Assembly: GCA_004368235.1 (NCBI GenBank)
Contig: JXTW01000005.1
Location: 53,616-87,939, forward strand
Reading direction: 5' to 3'
DNA from: Helicobacter anseris
GTDB lineage: Bacteria; Campylobacterota; Campylobacteria; Campylobacterales; Helicobacteraceae
Length of the DNA: 34,324 bases
Shown here: one piece after another, positions 24,615-32,460 of the stretch
How positions within the stretch are numbered: position 1 is the first letter of the stretch
Layout of the letters: each line of letters opens with the position of its first letter
The notes under the pieces: generated by a model
Told to the model about the DNA's origin: nothing
The model's database searches: none
The model's input: only the letters and a program-made list of their open reading frames with translations
Translations under genes and position numbers: made by a program

Positions 24615-26672
24615 CTAAATAGAGATTTCTTTCATATCACCCACTTTTAAAAATGCTTGATAAATATTAGCAATTAAGGCAATACGATTATTTTTTAAAA
24701 CCTCATTATCTATATTCACCAAGACAGAATCAAAAAAACTATCTAGCTTCACCCTTAGCCCAGATAAAGCCTGCATATATGCTTTATAATCTTTAATACT
24801 AGTATTTGCAAGATTAAAGGAATTTTTAATATTCTCATATGCGCTAAATAAATCCTTTTCTGCATCTTCTACTAAAAGTTCTTTTGAGATCTCTAATGTT
24901 GCATTAGTCTTATCCTTAAGAATATTTGCGACACGTTTAAAAGTTGTAATATAGGCTTGTTTTTCATTATTAATAGCATAATTTAATACCTCAATCCTTT
25001 GAGCCATTTCACATAAACTGCCGCTATCGCCAGCCAATACTGCCTTTATCACAGAAGGATTGACTTCAAAAATCCCTTCTAATCGTTCATAAAAAAAGAC
25101 TTCAACTCTCTTAGCATACTCCATATCCATATCCAAAATTTCACACAAAGATCTAAATAAACTATCAAGTCTAAAATCCAACTCAAACTTAAGTGCAATT
25201 TTTATCACAATATTAGCTGCACGACGTAGTGCAAATGGATCTTTTGAACCAGTAGGGATCTTTCCATTAGCAAATAGAGTAAAAATATTATCTAATCTAT
25301 AACTTAAAGCTGCAATAGCTCCTAAAATACTTGAAGGCAATACAGATCCATCACCCATATACTGCTCTTTAATCGCTAAAGCCACTGCTTGGGATTTGCC
25401 CATTTTCAACGCATAATAATACCCCATAACTCCCTGCAAATTAGAAAACTCATAGACCACTTCACTTAATAAATCTGCCTTAGAAAGTCTGATTGCTTCA
25501 ATCAAATCTTGCTTATTAACTTCACTAGCTAAATAATTTGCTGCTAAAAAGTTAGCAATTTTTATCTCTCTATGTGTCTTATCTAGCATACTACCCGCAT
25601 TATCAATAAAACCTACATTCTTAAGCCCATCTACATCAAGCCCATGTTTTAAATCATTTTGATAAAAAAACATTGCATCCTCAAGCCTTGCTCTAAGCAC
25701 CTTTTCATTCCCGCTTAAAATAAGACTAAAATCTTTGCATATAGCATTACTAACCACAATGAAATGATTTTTTATTTTTTTATGCTCTGCATCCTCATAT
25801 ACAGCAAAATAGCGTTGATTTTCTTTCATCGAAGTAATAATAATTTCTTTTGGCAACTCCAAAAACTTAGAGCTAAAACTCCCTAAAAGCACCTTAGGAG
25901 TTTCAGTAATGGCTATAACCTCATCTAAAAGCTCTGCATCTAACTCAACTTTTATACCAAACTTCCCTTCTAGCGCAGCAATTTGATCTAAGATGACCTT
26001 CTTTCTTTCATTCTGGTTAATAAGCACTCCATGGCTATCCATAATCTCTTGATACTCACAAAAACTAGAAACACTCACCCATTCATAGCCACTATGATTG
26101 CGCAAAAGCGTGGATGGCTTACCCTCAATACCATATCCACAAAACTGGATAAAATTAGAATCTAAAAATATCATTACATTACGGATAGGTCGGATAAAAG
26201 AGCTCTGCACCTCACCCCATCGCATAGGCTTACCAAAATGAAGAGAGTTCAAAAAAGTTTGCAGCACCTCTGGAAGTAGACTATTAGTATACAGACCTGC
26301 GCTCTTTTTTATGTAAAAAAGCACTTCTTTATTATCTTTAAATGCATAGTCTAAATCTTCTCTAGCAATCTGATTTTTTCTTAAAAATGCTTCTGCGGCT
26401 GGTTTTAGACTAGCATTTTTATCTCCATTTTCAAAAGCGATATCTACAGGAGGTCCATAGATTTCTTGCAAGCTATCCTCTGTTTTTAATGGAAAGTTTG
26501 GGCAAAAAATTATAATCCTTCTTGGAGTGAAATAAAACTGCCCATCTGCAACAATCCCCTTACTAGATAATGCTTCTTTCCATTTGTGAGTAAAATTTCT
26601 AAACTCTTTTAAAAAAGATAATGCTGGTAATTCTTCAACTAAAATCTCTACAAATAACTGCGCACTCTGCAT
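24615..26672 (-). CDS. glyS: Glycyl-tRNA synthetase beta subunit
   Basis: GlyS is the tRNA-binding beta subunit of the bacterial alpha2-beta2 glycyl-tRNA synthetase. The 685-residue protein begins with FVEILVEELPA, the N-terminal family signature. It also shows FTPRRI (about 48-53), the LRNHSGYEW segment and the conserved KMKENQRYF-like block (ITSMKENQRYFAV). Further on are DLLSEVVYEFSNLQGVMG and, in the catalytic-like HD region, GSKDPFALRRAANIV. The C-terminal anticodon-binding domain is present, so the subunit is complete. The alpha subunit gene glyQ is not in the window. The ATG has AGGAAAAGG upstream, and a minus-strand TATAAT at 26705-26710 is a good -10 box. Placement before cznC and divergent from the lysozyme-like gene matches H. 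pylori. Confidence 0.95.
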   Translation of the reverse strand: MQSAQLFVEILVEELPALSFLKEFRNFTHKWKEALSSKGIVADGQFYFTPRRIIIFCPNFPLKTEDSLQEIYGPPVDIAFENGDKNASLKPAAEAFLRKNQIAREDLDYAFKDNKEVLFYIKKSAGLYTNSLLPEVLQTFLNSLHFGKPMRWGEVQSSFIRPIRNVMIFLDSNFIQFCGYGIEGKPSTLLRNHSGYEWVSVSSFCEYQEIMDSHGVLINQNERKKVILDQIAALEGKFGIKVELDAELLDEVIAITETPKVLLGSFSSKFLELPKEIIITSMKENQRYFAVYEDAEHKKIKNHFIVVSNAICKDFSLILSGNEKVLRARLEDAMFFYQNDLKHGLDVDGLKNVGFIDNAGSMLDKTHREIKIANFLAANYLASEVNKQDLIEAIRLSKADLLSEVVYEFSNLQGVMGYYYALKMGKSQAVALAIKEQYMGDGSVLPSSILGAIAALSYRLDNIFTLFANGKIPTGSKDPFALRRAANIVIKIALKFELDFRLDSLFRSLCEILDMDMEYAKRVEVFFYERLEGIFEVNPSVIKAVLAGDSGSLCEMAQRIEVLNYAINNEKQAYITTFKRVANILKDKTNATLEISKELLVEDAEKDLFSAYENIKNSFNLANTSIKDYKAYMQALSGLRVKLDSFFDSVLVNIDNEVLKNNRIALIANIYQAFLKVGDMKEISI

Positions 26673-26704
26673 CAGCCTTTTCCTTAAAATGATTTTTAAA
26701 TAGC

Positions 26705-26710
26705 ATTATA
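26705..26710 (-). promoter_or_regulatory. Candidate -10 box for glyS (and possibly the czn operon)
   Basis: TATAAT reads on the minus strand at 26710-26705, about 33 bases before the glyS ATG, giving a short leader with AGGA. Because cznC starts only 61 bases after glyS, read-through into the metal pump genes is possible. Confidence 0.5.
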
Positions 26711-26760
26711 ACCATTTTTAGTTTGTATTTAATGGCTCAATCTTAGAGTGCTATGCTTTT

Positions 26761-26769
26761 TGCTATAAT
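26761..26769 (+). promoter_or_regulatory. Extended -10 promoter for the lysozyme-like gene
   Basis: TGCTATAAT at 26761-26769 is an extended -10 (TG-n-TATAAT). Transcription would begin near 26776, which leaves about 27 bases of leader with TTAGGG before the ATG at 26803. This spacing supports 26803 over the in-frame ATG at 26794, which would abut the ribosome site. Confidence 0.6.
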
Positions 26770-26802
26770 CTCAAAAAGTCTAGATTCTTAGGGATGCGAT
26801 TT

Positions 26803-27480
26803 ATGTCCAAGCTCTTTTTATTTCTGCTTAGCCTATTTACTTCTAATTTTTATGGCTCTATGCTTAGTCTGTCTAAAATCTCCCTGCCTTGTGAACACCC
26901 TCGCGACTTTACCAAAGAACAGCAAGAAATTTTACTTAAAACTTATGATTATGCTAAAAATACAGATTTTAAATGGGTGCTTCCTGCTATTGCATGGCAA
27001 GAATCTTGTGCTGGTGCCTATCCTATCAATTTCAAAGATCCATCAGCTGGTGTCTTTCATGCACACATTCCTAATGTTTTGAAAAAATATACACATTTAA
27101 AGGATACTTCATTAAATCGCAATCTAATAGGACAATATCTTATTCAAGATTTCAACTTCGCTTTAAAAGTTGCTATGGATGAGCTTAAATTCTGGGATAG
27201 GAATAACAATCTCAAAAATACAATTAAATCCTATAATAAAGGCAGCTCTTGGAAGCGCGATGATAAAAGCAATATTTTAGCTGAACGTTATTATGATCAA
27301 GTCATACAAAAAGCACAAATTTTAAAATCTTATTTACCGATGCTAAAAAATACCTCTGATCTTAATACTATTTTTAATACCAAATCACAAATTCAAGATG
27401 ACAAAGATATGGATATTTTAGAAAATAAGGTAGATTCTAAAATAAAACAACCAGAATTCTTTCTTCTTAAAGAACGATGA
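26803..27480 (+). CDS. Secreted lysozyme-fold (transglycosylase SLT-like) protein
   Basis: The 225-residue protein has a signal peptide (hydrophobic residues 3-17), so it is periplasmic or exported. The central region looks like a lysozyme/lytic-transglycosylase fold. It has AWQESCAG with the putative catalytic Glu67, SAGVFH where SLT enzymes have a G-(L/V)-(M/F) motif, and IKSYNKGSSW, comparable to the AYNAG motif. It may cut peptidoglycan during cell growth or flagellar assembly, but activity is unproven. The C-terminal part (about 175-225) is polar and charged. In H. pylori a gene of this kind occupies the same place between glyS and pgm. It is followed 19 bases later by gpmI on the same strand. 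Confidence 0.7.
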   Translation: MSKLFLFLLSLFTSNFYGSMLSLSKISLPCEHPRDFTKEQQEILLKTYDYAKNTDFKWVLPAIAWQESCAGAYPINFKDPSAGVFHAHIPNVLKKYTHLKDTSLNRNLIGQYLIQDFNFALKVAMDELKFWDRNNNLKNTIKSYNKGSSWKRDDKSNILAERYYDQVIQKAQILKSYLPMLKNTSDLNTIFNTKSQIQDDKDMDILENKVDSKIKQPEFFLLKER

Positions 27481-27499
27481 TTTTTTAAAGGAAATATTT

Positions 27500-28984
27500 A
27501 TGGAAAAAATTAAACAAAAAACCTTGCTTATTATCACTGATGGTATCGGGCATAATGAAAGTGACTATTACAATGCCTTTAAAGCCGCACATACACCTAC
27601 TTATGATAAACTTTTTAAAGAAGTGCCTCATTCACTCATTGCAACCTATGGTATGAATGTCGGTTTACCTGATGGACAAATGGGCAACTCTGAAGTGGGG
27701 CATATGTGTCTTGGTAGTGGGCAGATACTCTATCAAGACTTGGTAAAAATCTCACGTGCAATCTCGGATGGATCCTTAGCTAAGAATGAGGATTTACAAA
27801 ACTTTCTAAAAACTACACAACATATCCATCTTATGGGATTAATAAGCGATGGTGGTGTGCACTCTCATATTGATCATTTTATTGGAATGATTGATATTAT
27901 TCAGTCTATCAATCCAGACAAAACAATATTTTTGCATCTTATTACAGATGGACGTGATGTACTCCCTAAAAGTGCCAAAGAATATATCCAGCAAATCCTA
28001 AAACGCTGTAATGAAAATATCCATATAGCCACTATCAGCGGTCGTTTTTATACCATGGATAGGGATAAAAGATGGGAAAGGATAAAAGAATCTCATCTGG
28101 TTATTGAAAATGCACAAAATAAAAGCAAATTAAGTATTTTAGAATATATTGATTCTAGCTATCAAGAGGGTATTTTTGATGAGTTTATCAAGCCAGCTAG
28201 CTTTGAAGGCTATGAAGGACTATCTCAAAATGATGGCATCATCTTTATTAACTTTCGCAGCGATAGGGCTAGAGAGATTATTATGGCACTAAATGGGGAA
28301 ATCCCTCAAATCCCTACAACCAAAATCCCAAAAATTCTAACTATGACCACCTATGATAAAACCTTTTCTCACCCCGTCCTTTTCCCTAAAGAAGATGTAA
28401 AAAACACTCTTGCTGAAATTATCTCCTCATATAATCTTAAGCAAGCCCATATTGCTGAAACTGAAAAATATGCTCATGTTACCTTCTTTTTTAATGGCGG
28501 GGTAGAAGAACCTTTTTTAAATGAAACACGCGCCCTCATCCCATCTCCCCAGTGCAAAACCTATGATGAATGCCCGCAAATGAGTGCTTTTGCCATCAAA
28601 GATAGTGTCTTAAAGTTTATACAAGAAGGATTTGATTTTATCGTGGTTAATTTTGCTAATGGTGATATGGTGGGTCATACTGGTAATTATCAAGCAGCCA
28701 TTAAGGCTGTAGAGGCTGTAGATAGCTGCCTTGGTGAGATTTTTGAAAATGCTAAAAAACTTGATTATGGCGTGATATTAACTAGCGATCATGGTAATTG
28801 CGAGGAGATGAGGAATCAAAAAGGCGAGATACTAACAAACCATACCATAGGGGATGTGTGGTGCTTTGTTATGGCGAATGGAGTAGAAAAAATAGATTCT
28901 GGAAATCTAAGCAATATTGCTGCTAGCATCTTAAAGATTATGGGATTAAAAGCACCTCAAAGTATGCAAAAACCACTATTTTAA
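27500..28984 (+). CDS. gpmI: 2,3-bisphosphoglycerate-independent phosphoglycerate mutase
   Basis: GpmI interconverts 3- and 2-phosphoglycerate using two metal ions and a phosphoserine intermediate. The 494-residue protein shows IITDGIGHNE with metal ligand Asp14, and MGNSEVGH with the nucleophile Ser64. It also shows the LITDGRDVLP and ISGRFYTMDRD blocks, the ETEKYAHVTFFFNGG block and late metal motifs VNFANGDMVGHTG and LTSDHGN. Length equals the family norm. AAAGGAAA lies upstream of the ATG. It follows the lysozyme-like gene on the same transcript and ends in a 4-base convergent overlap, sharing TTAA, with the small membrane-protein gene. Confidence 0.96.
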   Translation: MEKIKQKTLLIITDGIGHNESDYYNAFKAAHTPTYDKLFKEVPHSLIATYGMNVGLPDGQMGNSEVGHMCLGSGQILYQDLVKISRAISDGSLAKNEDLQNFLKTTQHIHLMGLISDGGVHSHIDHFIGMIDIIQSINPDKTIFLHLITDGRDVLPKSAKEYIQQILKRCNENIHIATISGRFYTMDRDKRWERIKESHLVIENAQNKSKLSILEYIDSSYQEGIFDEFIKPASFEGYEGLSQNDGIIFINFRSDRAREIIMALNGEIPQIPTTKIPKILTMTTYDKTFSHPVLFPKEDVKNTLAEIISSYNLKQAHIAETEKYAHVTFFFNGGVEEPFLNETRALIPSPQCKTYDECPQMSAFAIKDSVLKFIQEGFDFIVVNFANGDMVGHTGNYQAAIKAVEAVDSCLGEIFENAKKLDYGVILTSDHGNCEEMRNQKGEILTNHTIGDVWCFVMANGVEKIDSGNLSNIAASILKIMGLKAPQSMQKPLF

Positions 28985-29418
28985 GCTCTAAGACTTTTGA
29001 TAATCTGCAGTGCTACTATGCCTAATAAAGAGGCTAGCACGCCAGATACAAAAGGAATGATAAAAAACTCTTGTTTGCTCATTAAAACCCATAAAATTAC
29101 ACAAAATACCACATAGGCTAATACCCTGAATAAGGATATGCTAATATTTAATCCTAAAATAAGCTTAGAGAAACGTTGCTTTTTACGCTCTGTTCTCTCT
29201 AAGAGATTTAAATCTTTGATCTGTTTATTTATACGTTTTTTTAATGAAAAAAAATTTGCTATGCTAATAAGCATAAAGCCTAAAAATGCGCCCTCAAAAT
29301 TAAATACAAATTGCTTAAACTTAAGCACATCATCAAATAAATAAAGCCCTCCATAAATTAAAGCTAAACACACTAGATTCCAAACACATAGTATTAAAAA
29401 GCAGCCTATTTTACACAT
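28981..29418 (-). CDS. Small four-span membrane protein of unknown function
   Basis: I do not recognise a family. The 145-residue protein has two hydrophobic spans at about 4-25 and 40-57. A strongly basic cytoplasmic loop with coiled-coil-like character follows (KKRINKQIKDLNLLERTERKK, residues about 60-82, truncated here in description). Two to three further spans lie at 88-140. The charge pattern predicts that loop and the C-terminus inside the cell. TAAGGAGAG precedes the ATG. Its stop overlaps that of gpmI. The long gap to the divergent MFS gene gives it its own promoter, but no clear -10 box was identified. The function is unknown. Confidence 0.7.
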   Translation of the reverse strand: MCKIGCFLILCVWNLVCLALIYGGLYLFDDVLKFKQFVFNFEGAFLGFMLISIANFFSLKKRINKQIKDLNLLERTERKKQRFSKLILGLNISISLFRVLAYVVFCVILWVLMSKQEFFIIPFVSGVLASLLGIVALQIIKSLRA

Positions 29419-29513
29419 TCTCTCTCCTTACACCTTCTCTCTGGTATATTTCTTTCCTAAGTATATTTTCTCCCCTAGTTTTTAAAAGCTATTATTCTAG
29501 CATTTTAGCAGTC

Positions 29514-29542
29514 TTGACTTATTAATTAGTTGCATATACAAT
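29514..29542 (+). promoter_or_regulatory. Canonical sigma-70 promoter upstream of the MFS transporter gene
   Basis: TTGACT at 29514-29519 and TACAAT at 29537-29542 are separated by 17 bases, close to the ideal sigma-70 arrangement. A clear -35 box is unusual in this otherwise -10-driven genome. Transcription would start near 29549, leaving an unusually long leader of about 88 bases before the ATG at 29637, with no obvious structure in it. Confidence 0.5.
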
Positions 29543-29636
29543 TGTTTTTTTATTTCTTACGCAAATAACTAAAAATCCATAGCATTAAGCCTTTTTATTT
29601 TCTAACAAATAATTTTACTTTAATTTAAGGAAGCCC

Positions 29637-30842
29637 ATGAAAGCAATACAAGACAGATACCAAAGTCTATTATATGAGTTTACAGAAAGTAAAATATTTA
29701 AAACCGCTCTTTTTTCTATAGCAGGCACTACCGTACTTGGCAATACCATCATCGCTCCATCCCTACCAGCCCTGCAAAATCACTTTGCCTATCTTGGTAC
29801 AGCCATAGAAACTCTATCAAAGCTTATTTTAACTATGCCTGCATTAGTTCTAGTCTTTTTTGCTCCTCTTGCTGGTCTTGTTTTTGAGCGCTACCCTCGT
29901 TTACCTGTGATTTTTGCCTCACTTATTTTATGGAGTCTTTCTGGAGCAGCTGGCTTTTTACTTGATAATATCTATTTGCTTTTAGTCTCAAGAGCCATTC
30001 TTGGCATAGCCACTGCATTTTTAATGACAGGAGTTGGCGTTTTAATTGGTGATTATTATACTGGTCATAGACGCGAAAAAGCCCTTGCCTTTCAGACTTT
30101 CTTTATGGCATTTGGTGGAGGTATATTTTTAATTTTAGGAGGCTATTTAGCCAACTTTGATTGGCGTTATCCATTCCTTGTTTATTTACTTGGATTTTTG
30201 ATTTTATTTCTAGCAGCCTACCAACTATTTGAACCTATAAGATCCACTCATTCCACTCATCATCACCAAAATTCAAAATTTAATACCAAAAAATTTATAC
30301 CTCTTTTTTTACTAGCCTTTTTTTCTACTGCCTGTATTTATATTGCCCCCACACAAATTCCATTTTTTATGGTTCATGATCTAGGGATGAAGCAAAGCAG
30401 TATTGGCGTATGTATGGCGATATTTTCTGTTACGATGGCTATTGGATCTTTAGGGTATCAGACTATACGCAAGTATTTTAGCATCCATGAAATCTTTTTT
30501 ATAGCCTTCACTCTTGAGGCAAGCGGTTTTGGCATCATTAGCATCCTGCATAGCCTCACTGGTATTATCATAGGCTTTAGTGCCCTAGGGCTTGCTCTTG
30601 GCTTTTTTACCATCAATAATAGCTCTTGGCTTTTTAATCTAGCTAGTGAATCTGAACGCCCTCGTGCTTATGGCTTTTTGGCTAGTTGTATGTTTATGGG
30701 GCAGTTTGCCTCTCCTATCATCTCTCAAGCCTTAGTGCATTATGTAGGACTTATTCATATGGTAGGCATTACAGCTTTTGCTTGCTTTAGTGTTGCCTTT
30801 TTATTTTTATTTACCAAAAATACTAAAATACCAAAAAACTAA
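29637..30842 (+). CDS. Major facilitator superfamily transporter (drug/metabolite efflux type)
   Basis: The 401-residue protein has about twelve membrane segments in two six-helix halves joined by a cytoplasmic loop at about 199-220. Early motif A-like sequence LAGLVFERYPRLPV appears between helices 2 and 3, and helix 4 carries SRAILGIATAF. A motif-C-like FMAFGGGIFLILGGYLA lies in helix 5. These place it in the proton-driven antiporter branch of the MFS (DHA1-like). The substrate is not predictable. The central loop has the odd run STHSTHHHQN, rich in His, which might bind metal or respond to pH, though this is speculation. AAGGA precedes the ATG, and cmoA follows after eight bases. Confidence 0.85.
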   Translation: MKAIQDRYQSLLYEFTESKIFKTALFSIAGTTVLGNTIIAPSLPALQNHFAYLGTAIETLSKLILTMPALVLVFFAPLAGLVFERYPRLPVIFASLILWSLSGAAGFLLDNIYLLLVSRAILGIATAFLMTGVGVLIGDYYTGHRREKALAFQTFFMAFGGGIFLILGGYLANFDWRYPFLVYLLGFLILFLAAYQLFEPIRSTHSTHHHQNSKFNTKKFIPLFLLAFFSTACIYIAPTQIPFFMVHDLGMKQSSIGVCMAIFSVTMAIGSLGYQTIRKYFSIHEIFFIAFTLEASGFGIISILHSLTGIIIGFSALGLALGFFTINNSSWLFNLASESERPRAYGFLASCMFMGQFASPIISQALVHYVGLIHMVGITAFACFSVAFLFLFTKNTKIPKN

Positions 30843-30850
30843 GGAATCTT

Positions 30851-31567
30851 GTGCAAAAAGATGATATCTTTTTAAAACCTCAAGAAAAGCAGTTTGAGTT
30901 TGACTCTCAAGTAGCCAGTGTCTTTGATGATATGATCACGCGATCTATCCCTTTTTATCGTGAAAGTTTAGAGCTTGGGGTTGACTTCATCCTTAAAAAT
31001 CTCTCTAAATTTGAAAATGCAAGCCTCCTAGATTTAGGTAGCTCTAGCGGAAATTTCCTCATTACTCTAGCCTCACGTCTTACAAGAGCGATAAATCTTA
31101 CTGGTATAGATAGCTCACCTGCTATGTGCGAATATGCTACAAATAAAGCCCTAGCCTATGGCTATGATATTAAATTTTTATGCGCAGATATTCTTAAGAG
31201 TGATTTTGGTAGCAATCAAGCCATCACTGCCTATTATACACTGCAGTTTATAAGACCTATTATGCGTGAAGCACTGGTTAAAAAAATCTATGCTTCACTT
31301 CAAGAAAATGGTATTTTTATCTTAGCTGAAAAGACAAATAGCAGTGATAAGACATTAGATAAGCAAATGATTGAGCGCTACTATCAGTTTAAAAGTGCTC
31401 AAGGTTATACCCAAAGCGAGATTACTACTAAACGTCAAGCGCTAGAAAATGTACTCATCCCCTATACACTTGATGAAAATATAATGCTTTTAAAAAATGC
31501 GGGTTTTAGGCATACTGAAGTGATTTTCAAATGGGTGAATTTCGCCACACTTCTTGCCATCAAATAG
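30851..31567 (+). CDS. cmoA: Carboxy-S-adenosyl-L-methionine synthase
   Basis: CmoA converts SAM and prephenate to carboxy-SAM, the donor CmoB uses to make 5-oxyacetyluridine at the tRNA wobble position. The 238-residue class I methyltransferase fold shows the family N-terminus FDSQVASVFDDMITRSIPFY (17-36) and the SAM motif LLDLGSSSGN (59-68). It also has the TLQFI segment, where related methyltransferases have acidic residues, and the ending FKWVNFATLLAIK typical of CmoA. Length fits (E. coli 247). The start is a GTG at 30851 with AAGGA upstream. It lies directly behind the MFS gene and is convergent, one base apart, with the sialyltransferase gene. CmoB is not in the window. Confidence 0.92.
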   Translation: MQKDDIFLKPQEKQFEFDSQVASVFDDMITRSIPFYRESLELGVDFILKNLSKFENASLLDLGSSSGNFLITLASRLTRAINLTGIDSSPAMCEYATNKALAYGYDIKFLCADILKSDFGSNQAITAYYTLQFIRPIMREALVKKIYASLQENGIFILAEKTNSSDKTLDKQMIERYYQFKSAQGYTQSEITTKRQALENVLIPYTLDENIMLLKNAGFRHTEVIFKWVNFATLLAIK

Positions 31568-31568
31568 A

Positions 31569-32447
31569 CTAAAAACCTAGCAGCCTCCTAGTAAATCGGA
31601 AACACCTTCTAAAAACTCCCCTACTTCCTGTTAAAAAGTCTTTAATTAAAATCTTATAAATATTCTGCCTTCTTAATACTTTTATTTCTAAAGGATTTTT
31701 TACTTTTGGTATCAAGACATCTTTAATAGCATTTTTTGGCTTAGCCTCCACATCTCCCATCTCTCTTTTTTTATCTGCTAGAGGGAAAACCTCACTAAGC
31801 TTGCTTTCTTTACTAACACAATAAATCTTTAATCCAAATTCTTTTTGTATCAATTTCATAGCTTCAATATCTGTTTGACGAGTATGAAATGAACTCTTAG
31901 CCTTATCATAAAAATCAGGCGATACTTTTAAAATACCCTTTTTCTTATGTTTAAATGCATAAGCCTTCCCCTCATAAAAATCAATCCCACTCATATAAAT
32001 CTCACGATAGCCATTAATCGCCCCGACTAAAAGCATCAATACTCCGCTAGTAATCCTCTCTTCTAAATACAAATCATTATATTTCAAATATGCCGCTATC
32101 TTTGGATAAGAAGAAAGCAGCTCATATGTCTGCCTTACCCCCGGATACAAATCAGAAAAGTTATCAAAGCCCTTTCCAAGATTCTCACTACCCCAGCGCA
32201 TCTGTGAGCAATACACCTCATCAACCTCATATTCTCCCCTCCTTAAAAGCTGCCCTAGCGTATAATACTGCTCAAAAAATACCCCCGGATTAAAAAATAC
32301 TGCCTTGATTTTTTTGCCTGTATAGTATTTTTCCTCAAAATAAAACTGATTACACCGATAAACATCAAAATCATCTGGCAGAGAACCTAAATCTGTATAA
32401 ATAAGAGATGGACCATTTCCTGCGATTAATAGCCTGCTATCTTTCAT
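31569..32447 (-). CDS. GT42 sialyltransferase (CstII-like)
   Basis: The 292-residue protein aligns by eye along its length with Campylobacter CstI/CstII, which transfer sialic acid from CMP-Neu5Ac to galactose on lipooligosaccharide. Shared features are IAGNGPS (8-14), DVYRCNQFYFEEKYY (28-42), FNPGVFFEQYYTL (52-64), Arg131 in ERITSG, MSGIDFY (152-158) and His188 in FHTRQTDI, which matches the catalytic base His188 of CstII. Conserved Asn at 11, 33 and 53 correspond to the CMP-binding Asn of CstII. The basic amphipathic C-terminus (about 240-292) probably contacts the inner membrane. AAGGAG lies in the gap of 13 bases after the hydrogenase-like gene, so they share a transcript. CMP-sialic acid synthesis genes are not in the window. 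Confidence 0.88.
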   Translation of the reverse strand: MKDSRLLIAGNGPSLIYTDLGSLPDDFDVYRCNQFYFEEKYYTGKKIKAVFFNPGVFFEQYYTLGQLLRRGEYEVDEVYCSQMRWGSENLGKGFDNFSDLYPGVRQTYELLSSYPKIAAYLKYNDLYLEERITSGVLMLLVGAINGYREIYMSGIDFYEGKAYAFKHKKKGILKVSPDFYDKAKSSFHTRQTDIEAMKLIQKEFGLKIYCVSKESKLSEVFPLADKKREMGDVEAKPKNAIKDVLIPKVKNPLEIKVLRRQNIYKILIKDFLTGSRGVFRRCFRFTRRLLGF

Positions 32448-32460
32448 TCTACTCCTTAAT

